Source of the DNA: CAYZIC01 sp964478335
Lineage (GTDB): Bacteria > Verrucomicrobiota > Kiritimatiellia > RFP12 > DVOR01
Direction of reading: 5' to 3'
Length of the DNA stretch: 35,230 nt
NCBI GenBank assembly: GCA_964478335.1
Contig: CAYZIC010000019.1
Coordinates: forward strand, 1 to 35,230
The position numbers and the translations under genes were made by a program. Numbering within the stretch: position 1 is the stretch's first letter; each line of letters begins with the position of its first letter. Shown here piece after piece: positions 16,109 to 24,074 of this stretch. The notes under the pieces are model-generated. The model was not told where the DNA came from, ran no database searches, and saw only the letters and a program-made list of their open reading frames with translations.

Positions 16109-17254
16109 CTATGGGGCAATCCAGGTGCCGATGGTGGTTTCCGCGGAGCCATCGATGCGGGGTTGATCAATTGGGGTAAATTTGGGGGCTGGCTGGGCGA
16201 GGGTCGTGACGAAGCGTTTTTTCTTCATGGCGAGCATCAGGGTGGCCTTCCATTCTTTGAGCAGGGGGGTGATGGCGTTGAGGGCGTTTGTACAGATGCG
16301 GACGCGGGTGGGGTTATTGGATTGGGTGGTAATCTCGGATTTGATGCCAGAGATGATTTGTTCCATTGAGGTGATGGCACGGTTGTACTGGGTGTCGCGG
16401 ATCTGGCGGAGGACGGCTTTGCGATGGGTGCGATCGATGCAGTCAAATTGGAGGAGGGTGAGGCTTTTGACGGCTTTGGTTGAGCTATAATAGGATACGA
16501 GATCGCAGGTGCTATTGCTGATGCGGCCTTTTTCGATGGCGGCGATATTATAGACGGGATAGCCGAAGATCTTTTGATAAGCAAAGTCGATGGGATCACC
16601 TCGCAAAGCATCGGGGATGCGTTCGGCGCTATCGCCCTGGAGAATGAATTTCTCTGGGATAAATTTGCCCGCATAATCACCGCGTTGGAGACGGTCTTTA
16701 TCAGGGATGAAAAAAGGGACATTGCCAATAAAAGCGAGGTTGGCATTGAGGATGGAGCAGAGGCGCTTGGCGTAAACTTGGTCGCTATCAGTAAAGCGCG
16801 CCATGACTTGCTTAGGGATCGAGAAATAGTCGGGGATTTTGCTAGGGCGAGCAAATATTGCCATCATTTGGTCGGCTTTGACACGGCGCTGAATAATGGC
16901 AAGGCGTCCTTTGTAGTAACGCAGGGCAAAGGTTTCGCCGTAGTAAAGGTAGTAGCTGGTGTGGTTGTTGCGGACTTTGTCGCTATTAAAGTAGTAGTTG
17001 GCGCGATTGGCATCGATAAGGGCACGATAATGCGGGGGGATATCGTCATAGTTGGGGGCGTCTTTGAGGAGCTTGGTGATAGTAGCAGGATCGGTGTGTT
17101 GGCGATACTTGCTGCGGTCGATCTGTTGCTCAAGGGCACGCACGACAAAGGCATCGATCTGCGCTGGCGGGAGAATGGCCTTTTTGGATGCGGCCAACAG
17201 GGCACTCGTACTAATGAGTAGTAGGCACAAGCTAACACGCAACGATGTAAACAT
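16109..17254 (-). CDS. Exported protein of unknown function
   Basis: A 381-residue protein I do not recognise. It begins with a clear signal peptide (MFTSLRVSLCLLLISTSALLA, cut likely after AA near residue 22). The mature part has no membrane segment and is rich in Tyr, Lys and Arg, with segments such as IPPHYRALIDANRANYYFN and SYYLYYGETFALRYY. It has Cys at three or four sites, no metal or catalytic motif I can name, and a Pro-rich tail (LAQPAPKFTPIDQPRIDG). It should act in the periplasm or outside. AAGGA lies upstream of the ATG and a strong promoter is at 17295-17323. It stands alone between the parvulin gene and pgk. Confidence 0.75.
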   Translation of the reverse strand: MFTSLRVSLCLLLISTSALLAASKKAILPPAQIDAFVVRALEQQIDRSKYRQHTDPATITKLLKDAPNYDDIPPHYRALIDANRANYYFNSDKVRNNHTSYYLYYGETFALRYYKGRLAIIQRRVKADQMMAIFARPSKIPDYFSIPKQVMARFTDSDQVYAKRLCSILNANLAFIGNVPFFIPDKDRLQRGDYAGKFIPEKFILQGDSAERIPDALRGDPIDFAYQKIFGYPVYNIAAIEKGRISNSTCDLVSYYSSTKAVKSLTLLQFDCIDRTHRKAVLRQIRDTQYNRAITSMEQIISGIKSEITTQSNNPTRVRICTNALNAITPLLKEWKATLMLAMKKKRFVTTLAQPAPKFTPIDQPRIDGSAETTIGTWIAP

Positions 17255-17294
17255 GGTAGGAGTCCTTCAGTTAATGGGTTACAAGGATGTGCAT

Positions 17295-17323
17295 AGGATA
17301 GCGCACTTGGGCGATTTTGTCAA
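17295..17323 (-). promoter_or_regulatory. Promoter of the exported unknown gene
   Basis: TTGACA (17318-17323), a 17-base spacer and TATCCT (17295-17300) on the minus strand, 40 bases before the ATG. Confidence 0.7.
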
Positions 17324-17414
17324 GGGCATTCAGAGATAAAGGGATAGATGTTGCGAAAAATGAAGCGATCAGACACGTGGTGGGTCTTTTTTGCGGGTTT
17401 TATCCTTTTACCCA

Positions 17415-17443
17415 TTGACAGATCACGAAGGGAAGTGTATACT
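17415..17443 (+). promoter_or_regulatory. pgk: Promoter of pgk
   Basis: Consensus TTGACA (17415-17420), a 17-base spacer and TATACT (17438-17443), 40 bases before the start codon. The same hexamers and spacing recur at 31265-31293. Confidence 0.88.
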
Positions 17444-17483
17444 AGAGGCATTCTTTTTAACCCTCAAATTAAGGACTCAATCA

Positions 17484-18737
17484 ATGAATAAAATGACTCT
17501 TCGTGATGTCGCTCTCGCAGGCAAGCGTGTTGTCATGCGTGTGGATTTTAACGTGCCGATGAAAGATGGCGTGATCAAGGACGACACCCGTATCCAAGGC
17601 GCGTTGGCATCGATCAAGTATGTGCTCGATCAAGGCGGCAGCGTGGTTTTGATGAGCCACTTGGGTCGTCCCAAAGGCAAGGGCTACGAGGCCGAATTTA
17701 GCTTGAAGCCAGTTGCCGATTACCTCTCCAAGGTTCTTGACAAGCCCGTGACCTTTGCAGCCGATTGCTTGGCAGCAGATGCCGAAGCAGCAGCTTGCAA
17801 GCCTGGCGACATCGTCATGCTCGAAAACACCCGTTTCCACAAGGCTGAAGATGGCAAGGTCAAGAAGACCGACGATATGACCGACGAAGCATTTGCAGCA
17901 GCCAAGGCCGCACTCGCAGCCGACCGCGATGCACTGGCTAAGAAATTGGCCTCTTATGGCGACATCTACTGCAATGATGCTTTTGGTGCAGCTCACCGCT
18001 CCCACGCATCTACCGCTGTGATCGCAAAGTTCGCTCCCGTCGCAGTCTCTGGCTTCCTCCTCGAAAAGGAAATCGCTTACCTCGGCAACGCAGTCGAAAA
18101 GCCCGTGCGTCCTTTCGTCGCCATCTTGGGCGGTGCTAAGGTTTCCGACAAGCTCAAAGTCGTTGAAAACCTCTTGACCAAGGTCGATACCTTGATCATC
18201 GGTGGCGGTATGGCTTATACGTTCTTCTTGGCAATGGGCCAAAACATCGGCACCTCGATCAACGAACCCGACCAAGTCGAATACGCCAAGAACATGCTTG
18301 CTCGCGCTAAGGAAAAGGGCGTCAACCTCTTGCTTCCTGTCGACAACATTGCTGCGGACAAATTCGCACCTGATGCCAATACCCAAATCTGCGAAGGCAA
18401 CATCCCTGACGGCTGGATGGGCTTGGACATCGGTCCTAAGTCGATCAAGCTTTTCTCTGAAGCACTCAAGGATGCAAAGACGGTCGTTTGGAATGGTCCT
18501 ATGGGCTGCTTCGAAATGGAAGCTTTTAACAAGGGCACCTACGGCGTTTGCGATGCAGTGGCATTGGTCAAGGCCAATGGCGGCATCTCCATCATCGGTG
18601 GTGGTGACAGCGTCAGCGCAGTCAAGAAGTCTGGTCAAGCTGACAAGATGAGCCACATCTCCACTGGCGGTGGCGCTTCTCTCGAATACCTCGAAGGTAA
18701 AGTCCTTCCTGGCTTGGCTGCTTTGACAGACAAGTAA
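17484..18737 (+). CDS. pgk: Phosphoglycerate kinase
   Basis: A 417-residue cytoplasmic enzyme of glycolysis and gluconeogenesis: 1,3-bisphosphoglycerate plus ADP to 3-phosphoglycerate plus ATP. It shows RVDFNVPMKDG (signature), SHLGRPKG, MLENTRFHKAE, FLLEKE and AILGGAKVSDK. The nucleotide-site motifs are VWNGPMGCFE and GGGDSVSAVKK, and the end is STGGGASLEYLEGK. It carries a short insert (about 130-150, KKTDDMTDEAFAAAKAALAA) seen in longer bacterial Pgks. The ATG at 17484 has AAGGA 8 bases upstream; a start 31 codons earlier would overlap the promoter. Monocistronic, between a strong promoter and a strong terminator. Confidence 0.98.
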   Translation: MNKMTLRDVALAGKRVVMRVDFNVPMKDGVIKDDTRIQGALASIKYVLDQGGSVVLMSHLGRPKGKGYEAEFSLKPVADYLSKVLDKPVTFAADCLAADAEAAACKPGDIVMLENTRFHKAEDGKVKKTDDMTDEAFAAAKAALAADRDALAKKLASYGDIYCNDAFGAAHRSHASTAVIAKFAPVAVSGFLLEKEIAYLGNAVEKPVRPFVAILGGAKVSDKLKVVENLLTKVDTLIIGGGMAYTFFLAMGQNIGTSINEPDQVEYAKNMLARAKEKGVNLLLPVDNIAADKFAPDANTQICEGNIPDGWMGLDIGPKSIKLFSEALKDAKTVVWNGPMGCFEMEAFNKGTYGVCDAVALVKANGGISIIGGGDSVSAVKKSGQADKMSHISTGGGASLEYLEGKVLPGLAALTDK

Positions 18738-18755
18738 GGCTCACGCCTCTCAAGC

Positions 18756-18787
18756 AAAAAGGATGCGACTCCTGTCGCATCCTTTTT
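18756..18787 (+). terminator. pgk: Intrinsic terminator of pgk
   Basis: A9-bp GC-rich stem, GGATGCGAC/GTCGCATCC, loop TCCT, is flanked by five A's and five T's, which extend it to 14 pairs. Confidence 0.95.
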
Positions 18788-18842
18788 GTTTTATACAATT
18801 GCTGATCCGATCAACAGATTCCCTTATTACGAGGATTTGTCG

Positions 18843-19247
18843 ATGACTATTATTCAATCCGTCTCAAGCTGATTTGCGAATTACTTCACCCTCACAGGTC
18901 GCGCCAGCCGCTCTGAATTATGGCTCTTCACCCTCTTTATTGAGATCCTACTCACCCGCTCCAACATTGTTATCATGATCGTCTTTCTACTAGGCTAACT
19001 CATTGCAAAATCGAATGGCGTTCCGCAAGCCCCCTCACCTTTTCTCTACTCGTGACTTGGCCGATTGTCAACTTGATCATTCTCAGCATTTTTGCAGCAC
19101 CGCACTTTGCCGTGACCATTCGCCGCCAGCACGACATCAAGCTCTCCGGGTGGTTTTACCTGACGATTCTCATTCGATCAATTGGCCAGCTGATTCTCTT
19201 TTGTCCTCATGTGCCTGCCCAACAATGACGACGACACCCCATTCTAG
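18843..19247 (+). pseudogene. Decayed DUF805 membrane protein gene
   Basis: Conceptual translation gives DUF805 pieces in order but in two frames. From 18843 the frame reads MTIIQSVSS, stop (TGA at 18870-18872), FANYFTLTGRASRSELWLFT, then a stop at 18996. From about 19061 another frame reads IVNLIILSIFAAPHFAVTIR and RQHDIKLSGWFYLTILIRSIG. From 19200 the first frame resumes with FVLMCLPNNDDDTPF and a stop at 19247. GRASRSE, RRQHD-SGW and LCLP are DUF805 hallmarks. At least two stops and two frame changes make it a pseudogene unless sequencing errors explain them all. The function of DUF805 is unknown. Confidence 0.8.
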
Positions 19248-19461
19248 TCGGTAAAGCCAGCTCGCATACTACTCGCAGTGCTCGAGGATGTCGCATACGC
19301 CCCCTCCATGCAGGAGAGAGCATCCTGTCACAGCTGCCGAGGCTAAGCCTGTGCTCGCTCAAGCCCCAAAAGGATCTCACGCTACTGGGAGTCTCTCCTG
19401 CGGACGATGAGCCATTAAATTGCACAAGAGCCTTATAGGGTGGCTCCGCCGCCTTTTAATA

Positions 19462-19490
19462 TTGACTTCGTCAGGCAGATATGGTAACTT
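19462..19490 (+). promoter_or_regulatory. Possible promoter of the GH89 gene
   Basis: TTGACT (19462-19467), a 17-base spacer and a weak TAACTT (19485-19490). A small hairpin GATGC-AAAA-GCATC (19504-19517) lies in the presumed leader. The 19248-19461 stretch otherwise holds no gene. Confidence 0.35.
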
Positions 19491-19545
19491 ATTAACCATT
19501 AAAGATGCAAAAGCATCATTTGTGTGTAATATGGAAAGGCTCATT

Positions 19546-22092
19546 ATGAAAAAATCCACCCTCGTATTCTCGTTGCTTCTTGCTGCGACGCTCCAAGCTG
19601 CGCCCGTTGATTTTCGTGCAGAGGTCAAGCGTCTCGGCGTGGATGCGCCCACTCAGGTCACCTTTGATCTCGATCCCTCGCTCAATGACGCAGTCAAAAT
19701 CACCGCGAAAAAGAGCGGGGCTTTGACCATTCAGGCAGGCAAACGCGTCAACTTACTCCCAGCCTACGGCTATTATCTCAAGCACCACCGTGGTAGCCAC
19801 TGGTCGTGGTCCGCCTCACGTATGGCACCCATTTATCCCATGTCCGACCAAACGATCGACCTCAAGATGCCGTGGGACTATCGCGTCGGCTACAACTACT
19901 GCACCCTCTCCTATACATCAGCCATGTGGGGCACCCCAGAATGGGTCGCAGAGATCGACCGCATGGCACTCAATGGCACCACCCATTTGCTCGTGCAAGC
20001 TGGCCTCGAAAAAGTCTGGAAAATCGTCCTCACCGAGATTGGCTACCCAAAGGACAAGATCGCAACATTCATCCCCTCACCCGCAGCAGCAGCCTGGTGG
20101 AATATGGGTAACCTCGAGGGTCACCTCGGTCCATTGTCTCAGGCCCAAATCAATTCCGAAGCAGCACTCGGTCGTGCAATCGTCAGTCAAATGAAGCGCG
20201 TGGGCATGGAGCCAATCATTCAAGCCTTTGTCGGCTTGGTGCCCCATGACCTAGACAAATACCCCACCAAGCTGGGCAAGGTGCGCCTCGTGCAGCAAGG
20301 CAAGTGGGTGGCCAATTTCCAACGTCCCGCAGTGCTCGACCCCACCTCAGAGGCCTACCAAAAGCTCGCCGACATCTGGTACAAAGCCATCGTCAAGGTC
20401 TATGGTATCATGCCAAAAACGTTCTCTGGCGACCTATTCCACGAAGGCGGCCGTACCGGCGGCATCAACGTCACCAAGGCCGCTCACGCGATCGAAGTCG
20501 CCATGCAGCGTAACTCCCCAGAGGCCAAATGGATCCTCCAACACTGGCACGGCAATCCCTCTCAAGCCCTGCTCAAAGGTCTCAGCGACGACAAAGTCGT
20601 CATCCTCTCGCTTTGCAGAGATATGGCTCATGGCAACAACCCCAAAAATAGACGTTCATTCTTTGGTAAGCCCTGGGTGTGGTGCGAACTGGCCAACTTT
20701 GGTGGCAACCAAGGGCTCTATGGCGGTCAACACGTCTTCGCCAAGCTCGGCACAATGAATCAAACCAAGGAAGCCAACAAGTGGGTCGGTCTCGGCCTCC
20801 TCTCCGAAGGCACCGAGACGAACCCCTGCTCGTATGAGCTTTTCTTTGACCGTTTTTGGATGGCTCGTGACAAGGTCATGACAGACAAGGAGGTTACCGA
20901 GTGGTACAAGGGCTACATTACCCGCCGCTATGGTTTCACGACACCCCAAATTGAGCAAGCCTACGCCAAGCTCCACCAGTCGGTATACAACCCCAAAAGA
21001 GAACAAGAAGGCTGCACCGAGTCGATCATCTGTGCGCGCCCTAATTTCTCTGCCAACAAAGCCTCAACCTGGTCCAGCGGCAATATCTACTACAATCCAG
21101 CCGATGTCTTGGAGGCCTTTGAATTGCTCCTCGATGCGGGCAAAAAGAATCGCAAACTCGCAGCACTCGACACCTACCGCTATGACCTCATCGACCTCGG
21201 TAGGCAGGTCTCTTCGGACTATACGCGCACCATCTTGCCCGAAATCCGCCGCGCTTACAATGAACGCAACCTTGCTACCTACAATCGCTTGACGCAATCC
21301 TTTATACAAGCGATTGCCTATGCAGATCGCCTCATGGGCACCCACAGCCTCTGGCGCTTTGGTAAGTTTTATGAGCAAGCCCTGCGCAAGGCCTCCACCT
21401 CAACCGAAACGGCCAATACCACCCAAGCCATCAAGACCCTCTTTACCACGTGGACAGGGCGCATTGATGGGCTCAATGACTACGCTCACCGCCAGATGCA
21501 AGGGCTCTTTAAGGACTACTATGCCAAACGCTGGCAGCTCTATTTTGACACACAGCGCATGGTTGTCACCAAAGCCAAGCAACCGCAACAGGCCAACCAA
21601 GAGGCCACACGCAAAGTGCACGACTTTGAAAAGTCCTGGGCCAAGCAGTCGACCGCCTACACATCCAAACCCCAAGAGAATACCTTGCACATGGCAACAG
21701 TCTTTGCTGACAACTACCTCCCACAAGTGCGCAAGACCTACAAGGTCAGCGACACCCAGGCCTCTGGTACCGCATGGACCCTCTACAACAAGTCCTCACA
21801 GTTAACCTTTGACATCACCAACACGATGCTCAAAAAGGGCCAATACAAGGCCGTGCTCACCATCTCCCCCAAGACCCCAGCGAAGCTCACCATCAAGCGA
21901 ACGGCCTTTTACAAGGGCGACATCTGCTCTCGAGCAGAAGAGACCAACCAGGTTGTTGATGGCACCCTCTCGCTCATGATCAACGTCGATGCCATCGACA
22001 ACGCCTTGACCATCTACCGCCTCGTCTTGGACGTGCAAACCGATGCGCCAGGCACCATCCATGGCTCCTTTGACGTGCAGCCAATCAAATAA
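19546..22092 (+). CDS. Alpha-N-acetylglucosaminidase (GH89, NAGLU family)
   Basis: An 848-residue secreted enzyme. A signal peptide (MKKSTLVFSLLLAATLQA, cut near residue 19) is followed by the NAGLU N-domain (~20-95). The catalytic barrel then shows YNYCTLSYTSAMW, EIDRMALNGTTHLLVQAGLE, NMGNLEGHLGPL and SGDLFHEGG (E300, proposed acid/base or nucleophile). LLSEGTETNPCSYEL (E421, the second proposed catalytic Glu) comes next, with a helical C-domain (~430-750) and a beta-rich tail. By family it removes terminal alpha-linked GlcNAc, as in heparan-type chains or gastric mucin O-glycans. The ATG at 19546 has AAAGG 6 bases upstream. Length fits bacterial GH89. Monocistronic. Confidence 0.92.
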   Translation: MKKSTLVFSLLLAATLQAAPVDFRAEVKRLGVDAPTQVTFDLDPSLNDAVKITAKKSGALTIQAGKRVNLLPAYGYYLKHHRGSHWSWSASRMAPIYPMSDQTIDLKMPWDYRVGYNYCTLSYTSAMWGTPEWVAEIDRMALNGTTHLLVQAGLEKVWKIVLTEIGYPKDKIATFIPSPAAAAWWNMGNLEGHLGPLSQAQINSEAALGRAIVSQMKRVGMEPIIQAFVGLVPHDLDKYPTKLGKVRLVQQGKWVANFQRPAVLDPTSEAYQKLADIWYKAIVKVYGIMPKTFSGDLFHEGGRTGGINVTKAAHAIEVAMQRNSPEAKWILQHWHGNPSQALLKGLSDDKVVILSLCRDMAHGNNPKNRRSFFGKPWVWCELANFGGNQGLYGGQHVFAKLGTMNQTKEANKWVGLGLLSEGTETNPCSYELFFDRFWMARDKVMTDKEVTEWYKGYITRRYGFTTPQIEQAYAKLHQSVYNPKREQEGCTESIICARPNFSANKASTWSSGNIYYNPADVLEAFELLLDAGKKNRKLAALDTYRYDLIDLGRQVSSDYTRTILPEIRRAYNERNLATYNRLTQSFIQAIAYADRLMGTHSLWRFGKFYEQALRKASTSTETANTTQAIKTLFTTWTGRIDGLNDYAHRQMQGLFKDYYAKRWQLYFDTQRMVVTKAKQPQQANQEATRKVHDFEKSWAKQSTAYTSKPQENTLHMATVFADNYLPQVRKTYKVSDTQASGTAWTLYNKSSQLTFDITNTMLKKGQYKAVLTISPKTPAKLTIKRTAFYKGDICSRAEETNQVVDGTLSLMINVDAIDNALTIYRLVLDVQTDAPGTIHGSFDVQPIK

Positions 22093-22114
22093 TCACATCC
22101 TGTTAACACAAATC

Positions 22115-22145
22115 AAAAAGCCCTGCTCTTTAGCAGGGCTTTTTT
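22115..22145 (+). terminator. Intrinsic terminator of the GH89 gene
   Basis: GCCCTGCT/AGCAGGGC stem with a four-base loop, preceded by five A's and followed by six T's, 22 bases after the stop. Confidence 0.93.
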
Positions 22146-22266
22146 GGCTCGTATTGGCTCTTGTGCCATTATGTGGGTAGAATAAGGTGGGAGGCTGCGC
22201 CTCCTAGAATTTGGGACTTGGGAATTAGGAATTGCTAGCGAAGCGGCTGCTCCGCTAGAATGGCCC

Positions 22267-22301
22267 CCCCCTGTGACACTTTTTCCACAGGGGGATTTTT
22301 T
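22267..22301 (+). terminator. Second terminator-like hairpin
   Basis: CCCCCTGTG (22267-22275) pairs with CACAGGGGG (22286-22294), followed by A and six T's. It points along the plus strand, 120 bases past the first terminator, with no gene between. It may be a backup. The remaining 22146-22413 stretch holds short repeats and no gene. Confidence 0.55.
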
Positions 22302-22338
22302 GACAATCGATTGCTCGACGACCACGCTACCCGCTCGC

Positions 22339-22416
22339 GCAGCGAGCTCAATGCTTGGTGCTAGAGGCGGGGCATCTGCCTCTTAATGCCTGATGCCTGT
22401 TGCGGGCGAGCCCCTA
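22339..22416. repeat. Dispersed 3'-end repeat, copy 2
   Basis: AGCGAGCTCAATGCTTGGTG, then TGATGCCTG and TGCGGGCGAGCCCCTA. It matches 12694-12745 block by block with a longer middle. It runs into the stop codon of the CPBP gene on the minus strand. Confidence 0.6.
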
Positions 22417-23172
22417 CCAAAAGCCATATTGACGGGTGACAATGACATAGATGCCAAGGAGGAGATTCGTGATACAGTGTGCAATTATTGCGCTACGGAG
22501 CGACCCAGTCTTAACAGCGAGCATACCATAGGCAAAACCTGCAATCAAGCCGCCAATCCAACGGTCGTGTTCAAAGCCAAAGCAAAGCATCGTCAACAAA
22601 AAGGCCCGCCAATCGAGGCCGTCTAAGCGCACTTGCAAGAAGCGCACATCTTGAAACCAGCGATACAAGAATCCTCTAAAGAAGTATTCCTCAATGGTTG
22701 CAATGACCACCGCCGACCCAAAGAGCTTGAGGAGCGTCCATCCCCACCCACAAAATGCCGGAGCAAAGGCCCATGAGGCATGGCCTGGCGGCAATGCGGG
22801 AGCAAATTGGGGATCATAATACGATGGCAAGCCCCCGGGCATCATGATACCCCAGAGGTGGTACTGATGATACGCCGCTGGAAAGAGGCGCTGCATCAGG
22901 CTCGTCTCAGGGAGCACCCACAAGATCGTTACTGCGAGCCCTACCCCACAGCCCACAATCAAATCAACGCCCCACGAGGTATGACCCGCACGATAGAGTC
23001 GCCATGGTTTATAGTAGAGCAAGAGTGCCCCACAAATGAGCGATTTACCACCGTAGAGATAGGCAGGCATGGCAAAGGGCATAGGGGCAAGCTTGTCCAA
23101 AAAGTCAGGTAAAAAAATGGCAGCCACCCATACTAAGAATGGCACAACATGCGCTTGTACATCACGAGTCAT
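22414..23172 (-). CDS. CPBP family intramembrane protease (CAAX protease-like)
   Basis: A 252-residue protein with about seven membrane segments. The CPBP/Abi motifs are present: EEYFFRGFLYRWF (motif 1, two Glu and Arg), FGFEHDRWIGGLIAGFAYG (motif 2, His) and SAIIAHCITNLLLG (motif 3, His). These form the intramembrane metal-type active site of the Rce1-related family. The sequence recalls the CAAX protease-related group found with exosortase systems, but no exosortase gene is in the window. Substrate unknown. Its ATG overlaps the stop of the M28 gene in an ATGA, so it is last in the directon. Confidence 0.88.
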   Translation of the reverse strand: MTRDVQAHVVPFLVWVAAIFLPDFLDKLAPMPFAMPAYLYGGKSLICGALLLYYKPWRLYRAGHTSWGVDLIVGCGVGLAVTILWVLPETSLMQRLFPAAYHQYHLWGIMMPGGLPSYYDPQFAPALPPGHASWAFAPAFCGWGWTLLKLFGSAVVIATIEEYFFRGFLYRWFQDVRFLQVRLDGLDWRAFLLTMLCFGFEHDRWIGGLIAGFAYGMLAVKTGSLRSAIIAHCITNLLLGIYVIVTRQYGFW

Positions 23173-24074
23173 TGGAGGCGTCCTTCTATTAAATCAATCA
23201 TCGTCAAAACCAAGTCTCCCGTGCGCTTGAGACTCTGCGCAGAGAGCTTGTCAACGGTATCTGCGGGAGTATGCCAGTAACAATTTCCTGGGCCAAAGTC
23301 AAAGTCGATCAGGTCAATCACGGGAAACCCTGCCATTAAAAAGGGCAAGTGATCATCGACAATGTAGCGGTCACTGCGCTGAACAAGCGTTTGCGCTGTG
23401 GTACCCTCGCTGATCTGCGCAGCACGCTCCGCCAAACGCACCAAGCGCAGTGTCGTATTGCTTGGCGGAGTCAAGACCAAATCGCGATCACCCACCATGT
23501 CACAGACGATCACCGCCTCGATGCGCTGTTTTTGGGCAACCAATTGACTTGCTGCAAAGCGACTCCCGTGGAGTCCGTCATCATTAGTATAGTGCTCGAG
23601 ACACTCCTCGCCATCGACCCATAAGAATCGCACCGTATGACGACCAGGCGTAACGATGTGCGTCAATGCCAAGAGCAACGCCGAAGAGCTCCCCCCGTCA
23701 TTGGCACCTTTAAAGCCAGCGATTCCCTGCTTGAGATCGTAGTGCGAGACGAGCACAATCATCCCTGCATCAGGATCGGTACCCGGCAGTGTCCACGAGT
23801 AATTGCGAAAGCGCCGTATGCCGACTGGCGTCGAATCATCAAAGGCTTCACAGACGAGCTCAGGCCGATGTGCGAGCAACCAAGCACCCGTGCCGTCAAA
23901 ACTTGCTATCATTGCTAGAGTCTGCTCAGCGTCGGCTAATGAATAGCGCTCCTCTTGTGTCTGCTTTTCACACCCAGCAAGCAGCAATGCGCTCAGCACC
24001 CCAATAAAAAAAGACGTGCTGCTTAGCCAATTGCTAAACAACACGTACTTTGACGAAAAGCGCATCAGGCTCAT
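23169..24074 (-). CDS. M28-type lipoprotein, glutaminyl-peptide cyclotransferase-like
   Basis: A 301-residue protein. The N-terminal hydrophobic stretch ends in lipobox LLAGC (C35), so it should be lipid-anchored outside the inner membrane. The catalytic fold is M28/glutaminyl cyclase: VSHYD (H111), GANDGGSSSA (D126), WVDGEECLE (E156, E157), IVDDHLPFLMAGFPVIDLI (D240/D241) and WHTPADT (H268). The DDHLPF-to-WHT pattern fits glutaminyl cyclases better than aminopeptidases. The cyclases turn N-terminal Gln to pyroglutamate; an aminopeptidase role remains possible. The ATG at 24074 overlaps the parB stop (ATGA). MRF at 24065 is an alternative start. Confidence 0.85.
   Translation of the reverse strand: MSLMRFSSKYVLFSNWLSSTSFFIGVLSALLLAGCEKQTQEERYSLADAEQTLAMIASFDGTGAWLLAHRPELVCEAFDDSTPVGIRRFRNYSWTLPGTDPDAGMIVLVSHYDLKQGIAGFKGANDGGSSSALLLALTHIVTPGRHTVRFLWVDGEECLEHYTNDDGLHGSRFAASQLVAQKQRIEAVIVCDMVGDRDLVLTPPSNTTLRLVRLAERAAQISEGTTAQTLVQRSDRYIVDDHLPFLMAGFPVIDLIDFDFGPGNCYWHTPADTVDKLSAQSLKRTGDLVLTMIDLIEGRLQ

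Noticed and set aside
17481..18656. 391-residue frame antisense to pgk
   Set aside because: It mirrors the strongly biased codons of pgk and has no features of its own.
18870..18872. TGA read as an amino acid (recoded genome)
   Set aside because: Other genes in the window are open with the standard code, and the same pseudogene has a TAA and frame changes.
19310..19401. Inverted repeat GCAGGAGAGA/TCTCTCCTGC as ends of a small transposon
   Set aside because: Ten-base arms about 70 bases apart with no target duplication; chance or a decayed hairpin is enough.
22267..22301. Terminator of the CPBP gene
   Set aside because: The T-tract lies on the plus-strand side, so it cannot work for a minus-strand transcript.
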